Assembly: GCA_009731375.1 (NCBI GenBank)
Contig: BJOX01000146.1
Coordinates: 492,839-556,838, forward strand
Direction: 5' to 3'
Length of the DNA stretch: 64,000 nucleotides
Source of the DNA: Paulinella micropora
Lineage: Eukaryota; Cercozoa; Imbricatea; Euglyphida
A program made the translations under genes and the position numbers. A model generated the notes under the pieces. That model saw only the letters and a program-made list of their open reading frames with translations, did no database searches and was not told the origin of the DNA. Shown one piece after another: positions 1 to 12,898 of the stretch (positions within the stretch are counted from its first letter, which is position 1; the number at the start of each line of letters is the position of its first letter).

Positions 1-1983
<1,983 letters not shown>

Positions 1984-2633
1984 CAAGACACACACAAACA
2001 CAAACACCCACAAACACACACACATACACACACAGCAACAATGGTGCTGCATGTCAAGACACACACACACACACACACAGCAAGAATGGTGCTGCATATC
2101 AAGATACACACAAACACACACACACACAGCAACAATGGTGCTGCATGTCAAGATACATACAAACACACACACACACACAGCAACAATGGTGCTGCATGTC
2201 AAGGCACACACAAACACAAACACACACACACACACACAGCAACATCGGTGCTGCATGTCAAGACACACACACACAAACACACAAAAACACCCACACACAC
2301 ACACACAGCAACAATTGTGCTGCATGTCAAGACACACACAAACACATACACACACACACAGCAACAATGGTGCTGCATGTCAAGATACACAAACACAAAC
2401 ACAAACACACACACACACACAGCAACAATGGTGCTGCATGTCAAGATACACACAAACACACACACACACAGCAACAATGGTGCTGCGTGTCAAGACACAC
2501 ACAAACACAAACACACACACACACAGCAACATCGGTGCTGCATGTCAAGACATGTACACACACAAACACAACACACACAAACACATACACACACACACAG
2601 CAACATCGGTGCTGCATGTCAAGACACACACAA

Positions 2634-2665
<32 letters not shown>
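1984..2665. repeat. CA-rich minisatellite, about 11 copies
   Basis: About eleven units of roughly 50-70 bp. Each has the core GGTGCTGCATGTCAAGA followed by a (CA)n/(ACAA)n tract of variable length and CAGCAACA. The core varies by single bases (CATATCAAG, GCGTGTCAAG, CATCGG versus CAATGG). It lies directly between (TAG)n tracts. No gene. Confidence 0.92.
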
Positions 2666-2719
<54 letters not shown>

Positions 2720-2775
2720 CAGCAGCAGCGCTATAGCACGCACTCGCACACACACAGACACACCAATGTAGTAGC

Positions 2776-2849
<74 letters not shown>

Positions 2850-3192
2850 CCATGCTATATATATATATATGTATATATGTATATATATCTACCTACATGT
2901 CACATAATAATAGAGGTTCTCCAGCTATACATTTCACATAATAAACTTGCTAAATTTTTGTAAAATCTATGCATGTATAATAAATGACTGGGACGATATG
3001 CATAATAAATTACTATGTACTAACCTGCAGAACTAGCTGCCTGCCTGCCTGCTACCTTGGCCTGCGAAGTCTGCAGCTGCTTACCACTAGTACTATTAAT
3101 ATTACTACTATAGCTACTACTACTACTACTAACTACTAACTACTAACTACTGACTACTGACTACTACTAACTACTAACTACTACTACTACTA
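2666..3192. repeat. (TAG)n and (CTA)n flanking a short unique AT-rich stretch
   Basis: (TAG)n occupies 2666-2848, with a short interruption near 2720-2770. A (TA)n block follows, then about 200 bases of unique AT-rich sequence (2880-3090) in which I see no gene, then (CTA/CTAA)n to 3190. Confidence 0.85.
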
Positions 3193-3310
3193 GGCCTAGG
3201 CCTTCGGTTTAATGAAGTTAACAATTTAACCTCTGGTCGATCCATACAAATCGTTAGCTCAAGAGCTATTGATTTAACTAGATGGTGACCTACGTCTCAA
3301 GTTATTAAAG
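3193..3310. repeat. Dispersed repeat, copy 1
   Basis: After CTACTAGGCCTAGGCC, the segment beginning TTCGGTTTAATGAAG is repeated at 29203-29266, again directly after (CTA)n and AGGCCTAGGCC. The shared part is about 75 bp and identical as far as it can be read. At the second site it ends at a 10-N gap. Confidence 0.85.
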
Positions 3311-3359
3311 GTAATGAAAAATTATTAAAAAAATTAAAGTATTAAAATAAAATGATTTA

Positions 3360-3379
3360 GATTAAAAATATTAAAATAA

Positions 3380-3431
<52 letters not shown>

Positions 3432-3471
3432 TAGTAATAACAATAATAATAAATATATATGGAATTAACAA

Positions 3472-3535
<64 letters not shown>

Positions 3536-3714
3536 ATATATATTAGATTAATCTTTTATGAAGTCAAAGTAAAGTTCTAGTTCAGTGAGGAACGAGAAAA
3601 AGAAGAAAAAAAAAAAAAAAAAACGGAAATATATATAATAATATAATATAATATAATATATATATATATATGTATATATATATATGTTGAAAGAGTTATA
3701 TTCTCACTCAGTAC

Positions 3715-3809
<95 letters not shown>

Positions 3810-3860
3810 AATTAATCTTTTATGAAGTCAAAGTAAAGTTCTAGTTCAGTGAGGAACGAG

Positions 3861-3892
<32 letters not shown>

Positions 3893-4055
3893 GGAAATAT
3901 ATATAATAATATAATATATATATATATGTATATATATGTTGAAAGAGTTATATTCTCACTCAGTACTATATATTATATATATACATAAATATATATAATA
4001 TATATATTTATATATATATGTTGAAAGTGTTATATTCTCACTCAGTACTATATAT
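3360..4055. repeat. AT-rich satellite with duplicated cores
   Basis: (TAA)n and (TA)n are interspersed with two unique cores. One contains TCAAAGTAAAGTTCTAGTTC (about 3560 and 3825, 265 bp apart). The other contains GTTATATTCTCACTCAG (about 3692, 3946 and 4029). A-homopolymers follow the first core both times. No gene. Confidence 0.88.
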
Positions 4056-5609
4056 AACGGTGGCACTCGCAAAAGCTGGTAGACACGAGGTGACTCCCCA
4101 AGGGGGTTTGGCCAACCACACTCCGGCTTAGGATGTGATCAACGCTGAACTTGTCCCACACTCAGGTATCATCTGATGATGAGGTGTCCAACGCACTCTT
4201 TAGGCCCGTAGGCAGTGTCAGGATTCTTGCATCCTTAAGAGATATGCTTTGAGTTCCTTTTTGAATTCTGCTTTGTATGAGATATCTCTTAGGTGCTCTG
4301 GCAGCTTATCCCATTGTGCTTGTGCTGCTCTGCTGTATTGACCCGTCGTTGAGTCGTTGTACATGTGTTTCTTTGATGACCGCCTAGTGTTGTAGTTATG
4401 AACAGCTGTGATTGGTCGGATATTGTTGTAGTGAAGGGGAAGGAAAGCCTTGAAGGCTGGGTAAATAAGGGAGTGTGCATCCATGCATACGCTATATTTA
4501 TACATGTTAAGTATGTTGAGTAAGTGTAGTTTGGCAAAACGAGGCTTGGTAGGTGTTCTCCATGATTTCAGACATATCAGACGGACTATATTTTTTTGGA
4601 TGATAATGAGTGGATGTATAATGGTGTTGTAGTCATCAGATCCACATATAGAGATACCATACATAAGTAGGGGGTATACATGTGCATAGTAAAGTTGGAG
4701 GAGGATGTGAGTGGGAAGTAGGCTGTTCACATAACGAAACATTTGGACGAATGGTTGAAGGCGGAATATAATAGATTGTATATGTTCACGGAAGGACAGG
4801 TTGCTTTGGATGATTGTACCTAATACTTTTACCTTTCGTTCTTGTTGGAGCCTCTTGCCGTCGATAGTCAAGTCGAGCTGCACCTTCTGTTCGTGCTTGT
4901 GGAAGATAGTGTAGGTGGTTTTGGTGGGGTTGGGTACTAGGTTATGTCTGTAGAAATAGTGGACAAGGTTCGTTGTATCAGTTTGTGCTTGCTCTTGGAG
5001 TTGTTCTTTATTCTTAGCAGCAATGATAAGTGTGGTGTCATCTGCGTATGCAAAGACTGTCCCGTGTGTTAGTGAAAGTATAATATCATTGATGTATAGA
5101 ATGAAGAGCGTTGTTGAGAGTGTGCTACCTTGCGGGATCCCATGTGTGATCTTGCGTGGATAAGAACGAGCATATTGGGTAAATACTGTTTGGTATCGTT
5201 TTGTGAGGTATGATTTAAAAAAGGTAGTGGTGTTATCGCTAAAATTTATATTATTTCGTAGTTTATGGATGAGTGTTTCATGATCTATAGTGTCATAGGC
5301 TTTCGATAGGTCAATAAATAGAGCAAGTACATACCTTCCTGGGCCTTTGAGGTTTTGGATGTGATTTAAGATGGTTTGTGTAGTGATTGTTGTGTTCGAG
5401 TGTGGTCGGAAGGCCTATTGAGTTCGGGAGAGGATGTCATACCTGGTAAGGTGGGCAATCAGTTGCTTGTTGAGTATAGTGTCAAAGACCTTAGCAATAA
5501 TCGGCAGTAGCGAGATAGGTCTGTAATTCTCAGGCAGCGTTCTATCTTTAGCTTTATATATTTCAATAACTTTAGTTATTTTTAGTGCATCAGGGTATTG
5601 GTTATGTTC
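4056..5609 (-). mobile_element. Non-LTR retrotransposon (LINE), copy A, 3' half
   Basis: Minus-strand element cut at its 5' side by a 10-N gap at 5610 and ending near TA-rich satellite at about 4055. The 4056-4217 part is the presumed 3' UTR. At 5263-5609 it overlaps, at near identity, the 3'-most part of copy B (25894-26240). Copies A and B are therefore complementary fragments of one family. Confidence 0.88.
4218..5609 (-). pseudogene. LINE ORF2, reverse transcriptase palm to C-terminus (partial)
   Basis: Reading on the minus strand from the gap edge, the frame holds RT motifs NYRPISLLP, the motif A region FIDLSKAYDTIDH, a GIPQGS-type motif and the catalytic FAYADDTTLI. A 220-residue C-terminal region follows, ending LRDISYKAEFKKELKAYLLR. 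One in-frame TAG at 5415-5417 replaces a Tyr codon present in copy B, just before FRPHSNTT. The 5' part (endonuclease, ORF1) is absent. Motif order is that of APE-type LINEs; Jockey/CR1-like placement is inference. Confidence 0.9.
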
Positions 5610-6275
<666 letters not shown>

Positions 6276-6276
<1 letters not shown>

Positions 6277-6561
6277 TCTCGAGTTTATTTGATTTTTCTT
6301 TTTTTTCGGATTTTGCACGAAATTTTGCACAGATTTTATGGTAATTTTATGCGTTGCGCAAACAGGACTACCGTTATTTTCTTCTATTTGCTTTAACCGG
6401 TGGGAAAACTCCTGGAGTTTCGATACGGGCAAAGGGTTAGGACTCTTGAGACTTTGTTTCAGTCTTTTCCCTTAGTTTACGTGAGTCACCCATTGGCCCT
6501 GCCTATGGTGTGTCTGTAGGATAATAGCTTCTGTAAAGGAAGCTGGTTTCCTATTAAACTA

Positions 6562-6592
<31 letters not shown>

Positions 6593-6812
6593 TTCCTTGT
6601 TTCTTCAGCTAGCGGGCCGCTTCAGCCTGCGTTCCCGACGGCCCAAAAAGATAATTTTTTTTGCAAAGATGGGGACCCTTTTCCCCGCGCGTTTGATCGT
6701 CCACTATAATGAGGAACAAAAATGTATGAGTAAATATTCGTTCCTAAATTACCGACACAGCGTGTTTGAAAAAAAATCGCTGTCTAAGATGTGAACTGTA
6801 AACCCACCAGTA
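6276..6812. other. Unique sequence, no gene recognised
   Basis: About 540 bases of mixed composition with a short CTT run near 6562-6597. A 65-codon ORF on the plus strand (6597-6794) has no recognisable feature and I do not support it as a gene. Confidence 0.6.
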
Positions 6813-6861
6813 CTTGTTGGTTACCGTGTTCAAATATCTTCGGAACACGGTAACCAACAAG
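6813..6861. repeat. 19 bp perfect inverted repeat
   Basis: Arms CTTGTTGGTTACCGTGTTC (6813-6831) and GAACACGGTAACCAACAAG (6843-6861) are perfect complements around an 11-base loop. A strong hairpin directly upstream of the CTGT tetramer tract. Two copies of the palindrome GGGACGTCCC follow at 6884-6893 and 6943-6952. Confidence 0.95.
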
Positions 6862-6867
6862 GTGTCT

Positions 6868-7414
6868 GTCTGTCTGTCTGTCAGGGACGTCCCGGGTCAT
6901 CCCTGCTCGGGAGACTTCAAGATTTAGGGACATCCCCATTTTGGGACGTCCCAACTGTCTGTCTGTCTGTCTGTATGTCTGTGTGTCAGTTGTATGGCAG
7001 GCAGGCAGGCAGACAGACAGACAGATAGACACATTACATTACATTACTTTACTTTACTTTACTTACATTACATTAGACGTCGACACAGACACAGACAGGC
7101 ACGCAGACACACAGACAGACATAGACAGACACGGAGACACACAGATAGACACACAGACAGATACACAGACAGACACACAGACAGACCATAGACACAGACC
7201 AGACAGACAGACAGTCAGACAAAAAGACAAAAGACTCCGACAGACAGGCCACCTTCCACTCAAACAGACAGACACATACACACACAGACGCACAAACAGA
7301 CATACACACAGACATACACAACACACACGCGCACACACCTTCGTTCAATACGCAGCTTAAAAAAAACTTGAACCATTTCACAAATCATGGACAGATAGAC
7401 GACAACAACAACAA

Positions 7415-7468
<54 letters not shown>

Positions 7469-7478
7469 NNNNNNNNNN

Positions 7479-7521
<43 letters not shown>

Positions 7522-7781
7522 AGAGAAAAAAAAAAGGAAAGAAAAAAAGAAAAAAAGAAAAAAAAGACAGACGAGCAGGTCGGCAGACAGACAGCAAGCA
7601 GGCATGAAACGTACGGGCTGAAGACAGGCAGGGTAACACACATGCAGCCACACACAAACAATGACACACAAACAATTACACACAAACAAATATACACACA
7701 CACGCACACACAGCGATATTGAAGCGTCCCATGTCGACCGCAGACAGGCAGGCACAGCGCTTACTTGAGGAGAGAGAGAGT

Positions 7782-7813
<32 letters not shown>

Positions 7814-7825
7814 GAGAGAGAGAGC

Positions 7826-7860
<35 letters not shown>

Positions 7861-7865
7861 GACCA
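6868..7865. repeat. CTGT/CAGA-rich, poly-A and GA simple repeats with a 10-N gap
   Basis: (CTGT)n, then (CAGA)n with CACA variants from about 7000 to 7350. An A-homopolymer of about 100 bases is broken by N at 7469-7478. ACACACAAACA-type sequence and (GA)n at 7770-7860 complete the block. All ORFs here are repeat translations. Confidence 0.93.
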
Positions 7866-7890
7866 ACTACATAACGCGAACAATCATCAG

Positions 7891-8472
7891 CTATGTATGA
7901 TGCATGTCCGTAATATTGTGTGCATATCCATTTCGTGTGTGTGCAAGCCAGAGGTTCGATGCGTTCCTTGCGCGTTGCAAGCGTGCTCTTGCTGCGGTCA
8001 TCGCATGGACTTTCCTTGCATTTCGCAATGTTCTGCGCATTGAATGCTTGGCATTTGAAGAGGCCCCCTCACACAGCATCTTCAGCACTTCCTGTCCGGG
8101 GTTGTGGTTGAGCTTCGCCAAGCAGTTCAGAGTATTTGCTGTTTCCTGGGCGTCCAAAGACGCCGCCTGTTCCTTGGTGACCTTGCAGAGGTCTTTCACG
8201 AACCGAACATGACGGAGCGTGCGGGACTCGCTGACCCGCAAGTCCCGCACGCCTAGCCAGGTCTTGGACACAGCTTTGCCGCGCAATGAAGGCAGCTGTG
8301 GCTGGAGCGCGCTAATCAGAACCTCAAAGGCAGGGTCGGATCGTGTTGTTGTTGCAAGCGAGTGCTGGCCCTGCACTGCCTTGCCCAGCTGGCAGAAAGC
8401 CGGCACCGCGTCGCCGGACGCCAGCTGACCCGAGCCGCAGAGCGCATCTCCTTCTCTGACTTGCCTTGCCAA
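7891..8472 (-). pseudogene. OPR-like repeat protein remnant (minus strand)
   Basis: A 193-codon minus-strand frame contains one clear repeat module, SLDAQETANTLNCLAKLNHN, at about 8160-8100. The same module recurs on the plus strand at 8725-9150. The FNAQ-x-IANTL-x-A-x-AKL signature resembles the FNPQDLANTLWALAKL consensus of octotricopeptide/FAST-type helical repeats, which bind organellar RNA in algae. The rest of the frame is unrecognised. The two sets point in opposite directions, so a local inversion or duplication is likely. The repeat assignment is by eye. Confidence 0.55.
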
Positions 8473-8512
8473 ATATGTCTCACTGGCTTTCTTTTCGTTT
8501 GCTGCTGCTGCT

Positions 8513-8612
8513 GATGACGACGACGACGACGACGACGACGACGATGATGATGATGATGATGATGATGCTTCTGGTGATGATGATGCTTCTGATAATGATG
8601 ATGATGTTTTCC
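8513..8612. repeat. (GAC)n/(GAT)n trinucleotide tract
   Basis: About 100 bp of GAC then GAT triplets with some GCTTCT interruptions. It separates the two oppositely oriented OPR-like blocks. Confidence 0.9.
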
Positions 8613-8724
8613 TTGCACCCCCGGAGGAGAGCTAGCGGTGAGGCAGAGAAACGACAGAAGCCGGGAAGGAGGCAACACATTGAACGCGGTGGCGACGTTC
8701 GTTCACAACCCAGTAAGGAACTGC

Positions 8725-9150
8725 TGAAGAAACTGTCTGAAGAGGCAATGCAGAAAGCGGTTTCTTTCAATGCTCAGAATATTGCAAACACGTTGAACGC
8801 GGTGGCGAAGTTCAACTGTAATCCAGGGGGGAAGTGCTGAAGAGGCTGTGCGAGGAAGCGTTGCAGAAAGCGGATTCTTTCAATGCGCAGAATATTGCGA
8901 ACACGTTGAACGCGGTAGCGAAGCTCAACCACAACCCTTGCGAAGAAGTGCTGAAAAGGCTGTGCGATGAAGCGTTGCAGAAAGCCCATTCTTCACTCAG
9001 CAGGGAATTGCAAACACGTTGAACACGGTAGCGAAGCTCGACCACAACCCTGCGAAGAAACACTTAGCAGTCTGTGCGAGCAGGCGGCAGAAAGCGGAGT
9101 CGTTCAACGCGCAGGAAATTGCAAACACTTTGCATGCCCGGTATTGAATC
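8725..9150 (+). pseudogene. OPR-like tandem repeats, four modules, frameshifted
   Basis: Four modules of about 111-115 bp (about 38 residues). Each contains SFNAQNIANTLNAVAKL or a close variant followed by NHNPCEEVLKRLCDEALQKA. The IANTL codons start at about 8781, 8892, 9007 and 9118. The modules lie in three different frames because of small indels, and the last is followed by a stop. The 38-residue spacing matches the known OPR unit. No start codon or targeting sequence is visible. Probably a decayed gene fragment of the host. Confidence 0.65.
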
Positions 9151-10679
9151 GCGTAGACTCAGCGTTGTTTTCTCGTTCGATGAAACTTGTCGACCTTCCA
9201 GAAAAGTGGGATCCAGAAGAATTAAATCAGCTTCACTACGGCTTTTTGAGTACTAGGGCCGGCTGGTATAATATTTGAGTAGGGCAACGGCTTGGTTTAG
9301 GGCAATGGCTATGGTTTAAATATATACCATAATTACTGCAAGATGATACGCACCTAGTGTCACTGTTACTACCTCTCACTAAATAACAAACTAACGTAAT
9401 ACAGGTTATATTAATATTAATCCCAGCACCTGGTCAACTTCCTAAGCTTTGAATTTTCCACTGTGACTGATTCAGAACAGCTTTTAATATTAATGCAGGA
9501 TGGAAGATTGACGCTTGCTTTTCCGGCGTAGCGCCGCCTGAGCTTTCAGAAATGGTTATTTATTGCGGACAGGGGTTTACCGGACCACGAGTGACAGTGC
9601 TCGCGCCTTTGCCGAGATTAATTAGGTTTAAAGGTAGGGTTGAGTAAGCCTTGAACTGGATTCAAGGTTTGTTAAGTACAAGGGCTGGTTTTTGAGTAGA
9701 GTAAGGGTTTGTAAGTGCGTTCCGGGCAGAGGCTTTCTCCAGGGCTTGTGAGGTGAGTTCACGACGAAGGTTCTGAATGGGAAGGGTGTGGTATTGAACT
9801 GGTTTTGGTTGTGTAGTAACGGATGTAGGCAGGCTAAAGTGGAAGGACAAATCGTACAGCCAGTGGGAAGAATACAAGTTGATTCAGGCGAAAAAGGAAT
9901 TTGCTAGAGTAAAAAGGAATTTTTCCGGTGCAACTGGGGTGAGAAAATACTGGCAAAAAGTAAAAAAGTAAGATATATTGGATTAAATTGTATCGGCGTA
10001 TTACATTAGAATTGTCGGTTCCATGATAAGTTAGTTACGAAGTGAAGTTTTGGATAGATACTGGAGCATAGGTAGAACTCAAGAATCGGAGCAGTGTCAA
10101 AGTTCCTTGTAAGAAAATACAGTTTGTCTTGAAGTTAATAGCAATTAGAGTACTCGGAGGTAAAGTCCTTCTAGGTAAGTTTGGCAGAAGTTATTGTAAT
10201 AGGTTGGTCAGTGAGTGGGTATACGGAAACGTCCAGGTTTGGAGTTGGAGTCCGAGGCCAGTGATACAGTATTTCTTGAAGGTATTAGTAGTTGAAGTAG
10301 AGTTACAGTTCCTAATGAGCACGTTATTAGTTCCCCCGGTTGGTTAGGCCGGGAGCCTGCAGGGTGGGGAGAACAGAGAATATAGTTTAAGGTAAATGTA
10401 TGGTTAGAAGGTTGGATAGGGTTGGATAGGGTAATGTCTATGTGCCTATGCCTGGATGCCATGTGGCAACAGTAAATACAGGACTTCCGGAGCTGAAAAA
10501 AATAATAAAATAAAAAATATTAATAATATTAATACATATTATCTTTTAACTATGTAAAAAAAGAATAATTTATTAAAAAGTGTTGGAGGCGGCTGCATCA
10601 ATTTCTGGAGAACACCTGCCCCTAGTCTGAAAAGCACTGGTTCCCACGTGGCAACAAACAAGTAGGCTACTTCAAGGCC
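9151..10679. other. About 1.5 kb without a recognisable gene
   Basis: Unique sequence of moderate AT content. Short ORFs (for example 9662-9877 minus and 10129-10347 plus) show no domain or codon pattern I recognise. A short GGTTGGATAGGGTTGGATAG duplication lies near 10411. It could be flanking or non-coding sequence of the adjacent piggyBac-type element. Confidence 0.5.
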
Positions 10680-12020
10680 TCGAAAATCAAGTCCGCTGCT
10701 TTTTTTTTTGCTGGTTTGCCGTTTTGTTTATGCAGGCATGACACGTTCTGCCTTCACCGCTACACAGGGGCATGTCGGGGCCACAGGTGCCACAGTAATA
10801 GCTCGTGTAAGACGATTTGCTGAAAGAAGAGACATACAAGCAAACACGACACTTACGCCTTTTGGGCCTCTCTATGCTCTCATTATATGCTCTACCTGCC
10901 TCCTGTTTCTTTTTTGCTTTGTCCTACATGATTACTAGGGGGTACCTAGGAAGTTCCATGCATTTTGGGATGATAGGTTGGGCAGGGGCATGGGGGTCAG
11001 AAGCGAGAGCATTGGGGGGTTGGGGATCAGGGGGTGCACCTTGCCTGAGGAGGGCTGCACCAAGCACAGATTTGAAATACCCCGGCCTGTTGTCGCCCTT
11101 CGTCATGTTGAGGTTGGCCAAGGACGACTGGCTAAAAAAAAATAATGTTTGTAAGCGTTGGTGATAATGAAGTCCATCAAATCATAAAATCGACCTTCTT
11201 CCAGTCATTCAAAATAAAAAACAAATTGAGAGAGTTTGACCCGTGGCGTGCGGAATTAAACATATCAACCGCATTAAAAGCAGAATAATAAAGGGCCACA
11301 GCCTCCCACCTGGGGACACGGGGCACAGACTGACTAAAACGAGCATTACGAGGCTTTCCGGGCAAGGTAGTGGAGCAGGTAGCAATAATTTGCTGCTGGT
11401 TGTGGTCGTTTTGGTTGACTGCCAATAGCTTCGCCCCCTCCTTTTCGCATGTTGCAGAAGCTAAATCGCCCTTCCCCCCCCCCCCCCNNNNNNNNNNCGC
11501 CGATGAAAATGCGACCTGTTCCCCACCACGGCTTGGATAAACGAAGGGTAGTGGCAGTCGTGACTCCAAACTCTTTGGCGAACTCCTTGTGTTTATCTCT
11601 GTCCTTACCCTCCACTATTTCCATGGCGATACAGACCCCCGTTTCGACATCGCACGCTGTATGATATTCCTTTCCAATAGGGATTGGCTTACGGGGGACA
11701 CACATTTGGCCAGGCATACCTTCCCCTGTATATTGACCCATGCTCTCATCGATAGTAATTACCCCCCCCCAGGAACGATTGTAGCCCTTGCCTTGGCGTC
11801 AACAGCTTGAATGAATGCTCGAATTGGCAAAAAGGATCATCATCAGTTGCAGGGGGGCCAGTACGTAGACATTTCAAAATGGTGTCGAAGCGATTCAGCG
11901 CCATATACTCACCAAAACCATCTCCTGGCAAGCCATCCGTCCCCTGATCCTCCTTGGGGGCATATGGTTGAAGCCAGGAGCTGTGTGTGGCAGAAGTCGA
12001 GCTCGCCGAGGCAGCTGAGC
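10680..12020 (-). mobile_element. piggyBac-type DNA transposon, broken transposase
   Basis: Minus-strand frames read in order as a piggyBac (DDE_Tnp_1_7) transposase. The N-terminal side has DGFGEYMALNRFDTILKCLR. The catalytic-Asp motif ITIDESMGQYTGEGMPGQM follows near 11750, then YHTACDVETGVC, a later NAVDMFNSARHG block and FIITNAYKHYF. A C-terminal cysteine-rich domain (CRVC, YYCGTCG, LCSGEGRTCHAC) lies at about 10860-10740. Frames change at a poly-C run at 11761-11769 and at the 10-N gap 11488-11497, where the second catalytic Asp should lie. No terminal inverted repeats were identified. A TTAA, the family's target sequence, lies at 12113-12116. The element abuts the end of the RPB1-like gene. 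Confidence 0.85.
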
Positions 12021-12112
12021 GCCTTCCTAAGCTCGGAAGACAGCGCAGTGCAACGGTTGACAAGCCTCGATGCACAGGGCCTGGAAGGCTACAAGCGGGT
12101 CCGTAATTTCGA

Positions 12113-12862
12113 TTAACTCTGGAACCTACTCGGGCCTGGAGGCGCCGCACCTGCGCCAGCGTCGTATCTGCAGCAGCCAGGCGTCGCATCTGCTCTGGAA
12201 CCCAGTCGAGCTGCGACGGTGACAGGTCGATGGTCGACGCCGAGGGAGGGCTGCATGGCGGCCAGCGCCTGGCGCAGCAGGCTCTCACAGTAGAGCTGCG
12301 TGTGGTTGTACTGGTAGGTGTCGAAGCGGGACTGTGCGGGCCTGGCCGCTGGCGCGGGCGGCCGAACTTTCTTGCTGCAGACGCGCAGCAGCAAGCACGA
12401 CCAGCCCCGCTCGGCGGACGCCCAGGCGGAGCAGACGACGAAGGACGGGAGCTGTGAATATAGCAGCCGCGCCAGCTGCAGCCCGCCGTCCGCAAAGCCG
12501 TGCGCCCTGGCGGCAGCGTCGCTGAAGACGACGAGTGCGCCCTGGCGCGAGACTTTCGACCACTTGGCTTTGGCAGTGCGCGCGCGCTTGGACGACGCCG
12601 CGGGCTGTGGCTGCGAGCGCTTGCGGCCCTTGCTGGTGCCGCCTTTGCCGGCCGCGACCTGCGGCGGCGGAGCGCGGCGGCGCCGCAGGCCCCGCAGGTC
12701 GAGGTCCGTGTCCTGCACATGCAGCCGCAGGTCGGGCAGCCCCAGCTCGAGCAGTGCCTGGTGGTAGTAGTCGAAGGAGTAGAGCGCGACGCAGAGGCTG
12801 GCGACGGGCGCCCGCTGCAGCAGGACGCGCAGGTCCGGGTTGCTGCTGCTGCGGTCGAGCAC
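12113..12862 (-). pseudogene. RPB1-like C-terminal segment
   Basis: A 249-codon frame immediately following the trigger-loop frame. It includes FDYYHQALLELGLPDLRLHV, a basic Pro/Ser/Lys-rich insert (PQPAASSKRARTAKAKWSK) and RFDTYQYNHTQLYCESLLRQ. Position and continuity suggest the RPB1 jaw/cleft region, but motifs here are weak. There is no heptad CTD repeat. The segment ends near a TTAA at 12113, where piggyBac-type coding begins. Confidence 0.55.
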
Positions 12863-12898
12863 GCGGACGCCGTCACGCCTGGCGGGGTCAACGGCCCT

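Noticed and set aside
3266-3310. tRNA-like sequence after the dispersed repeat
   Set aside because: No cloverleaf, T-loop or acceptor pairing could be drawn.
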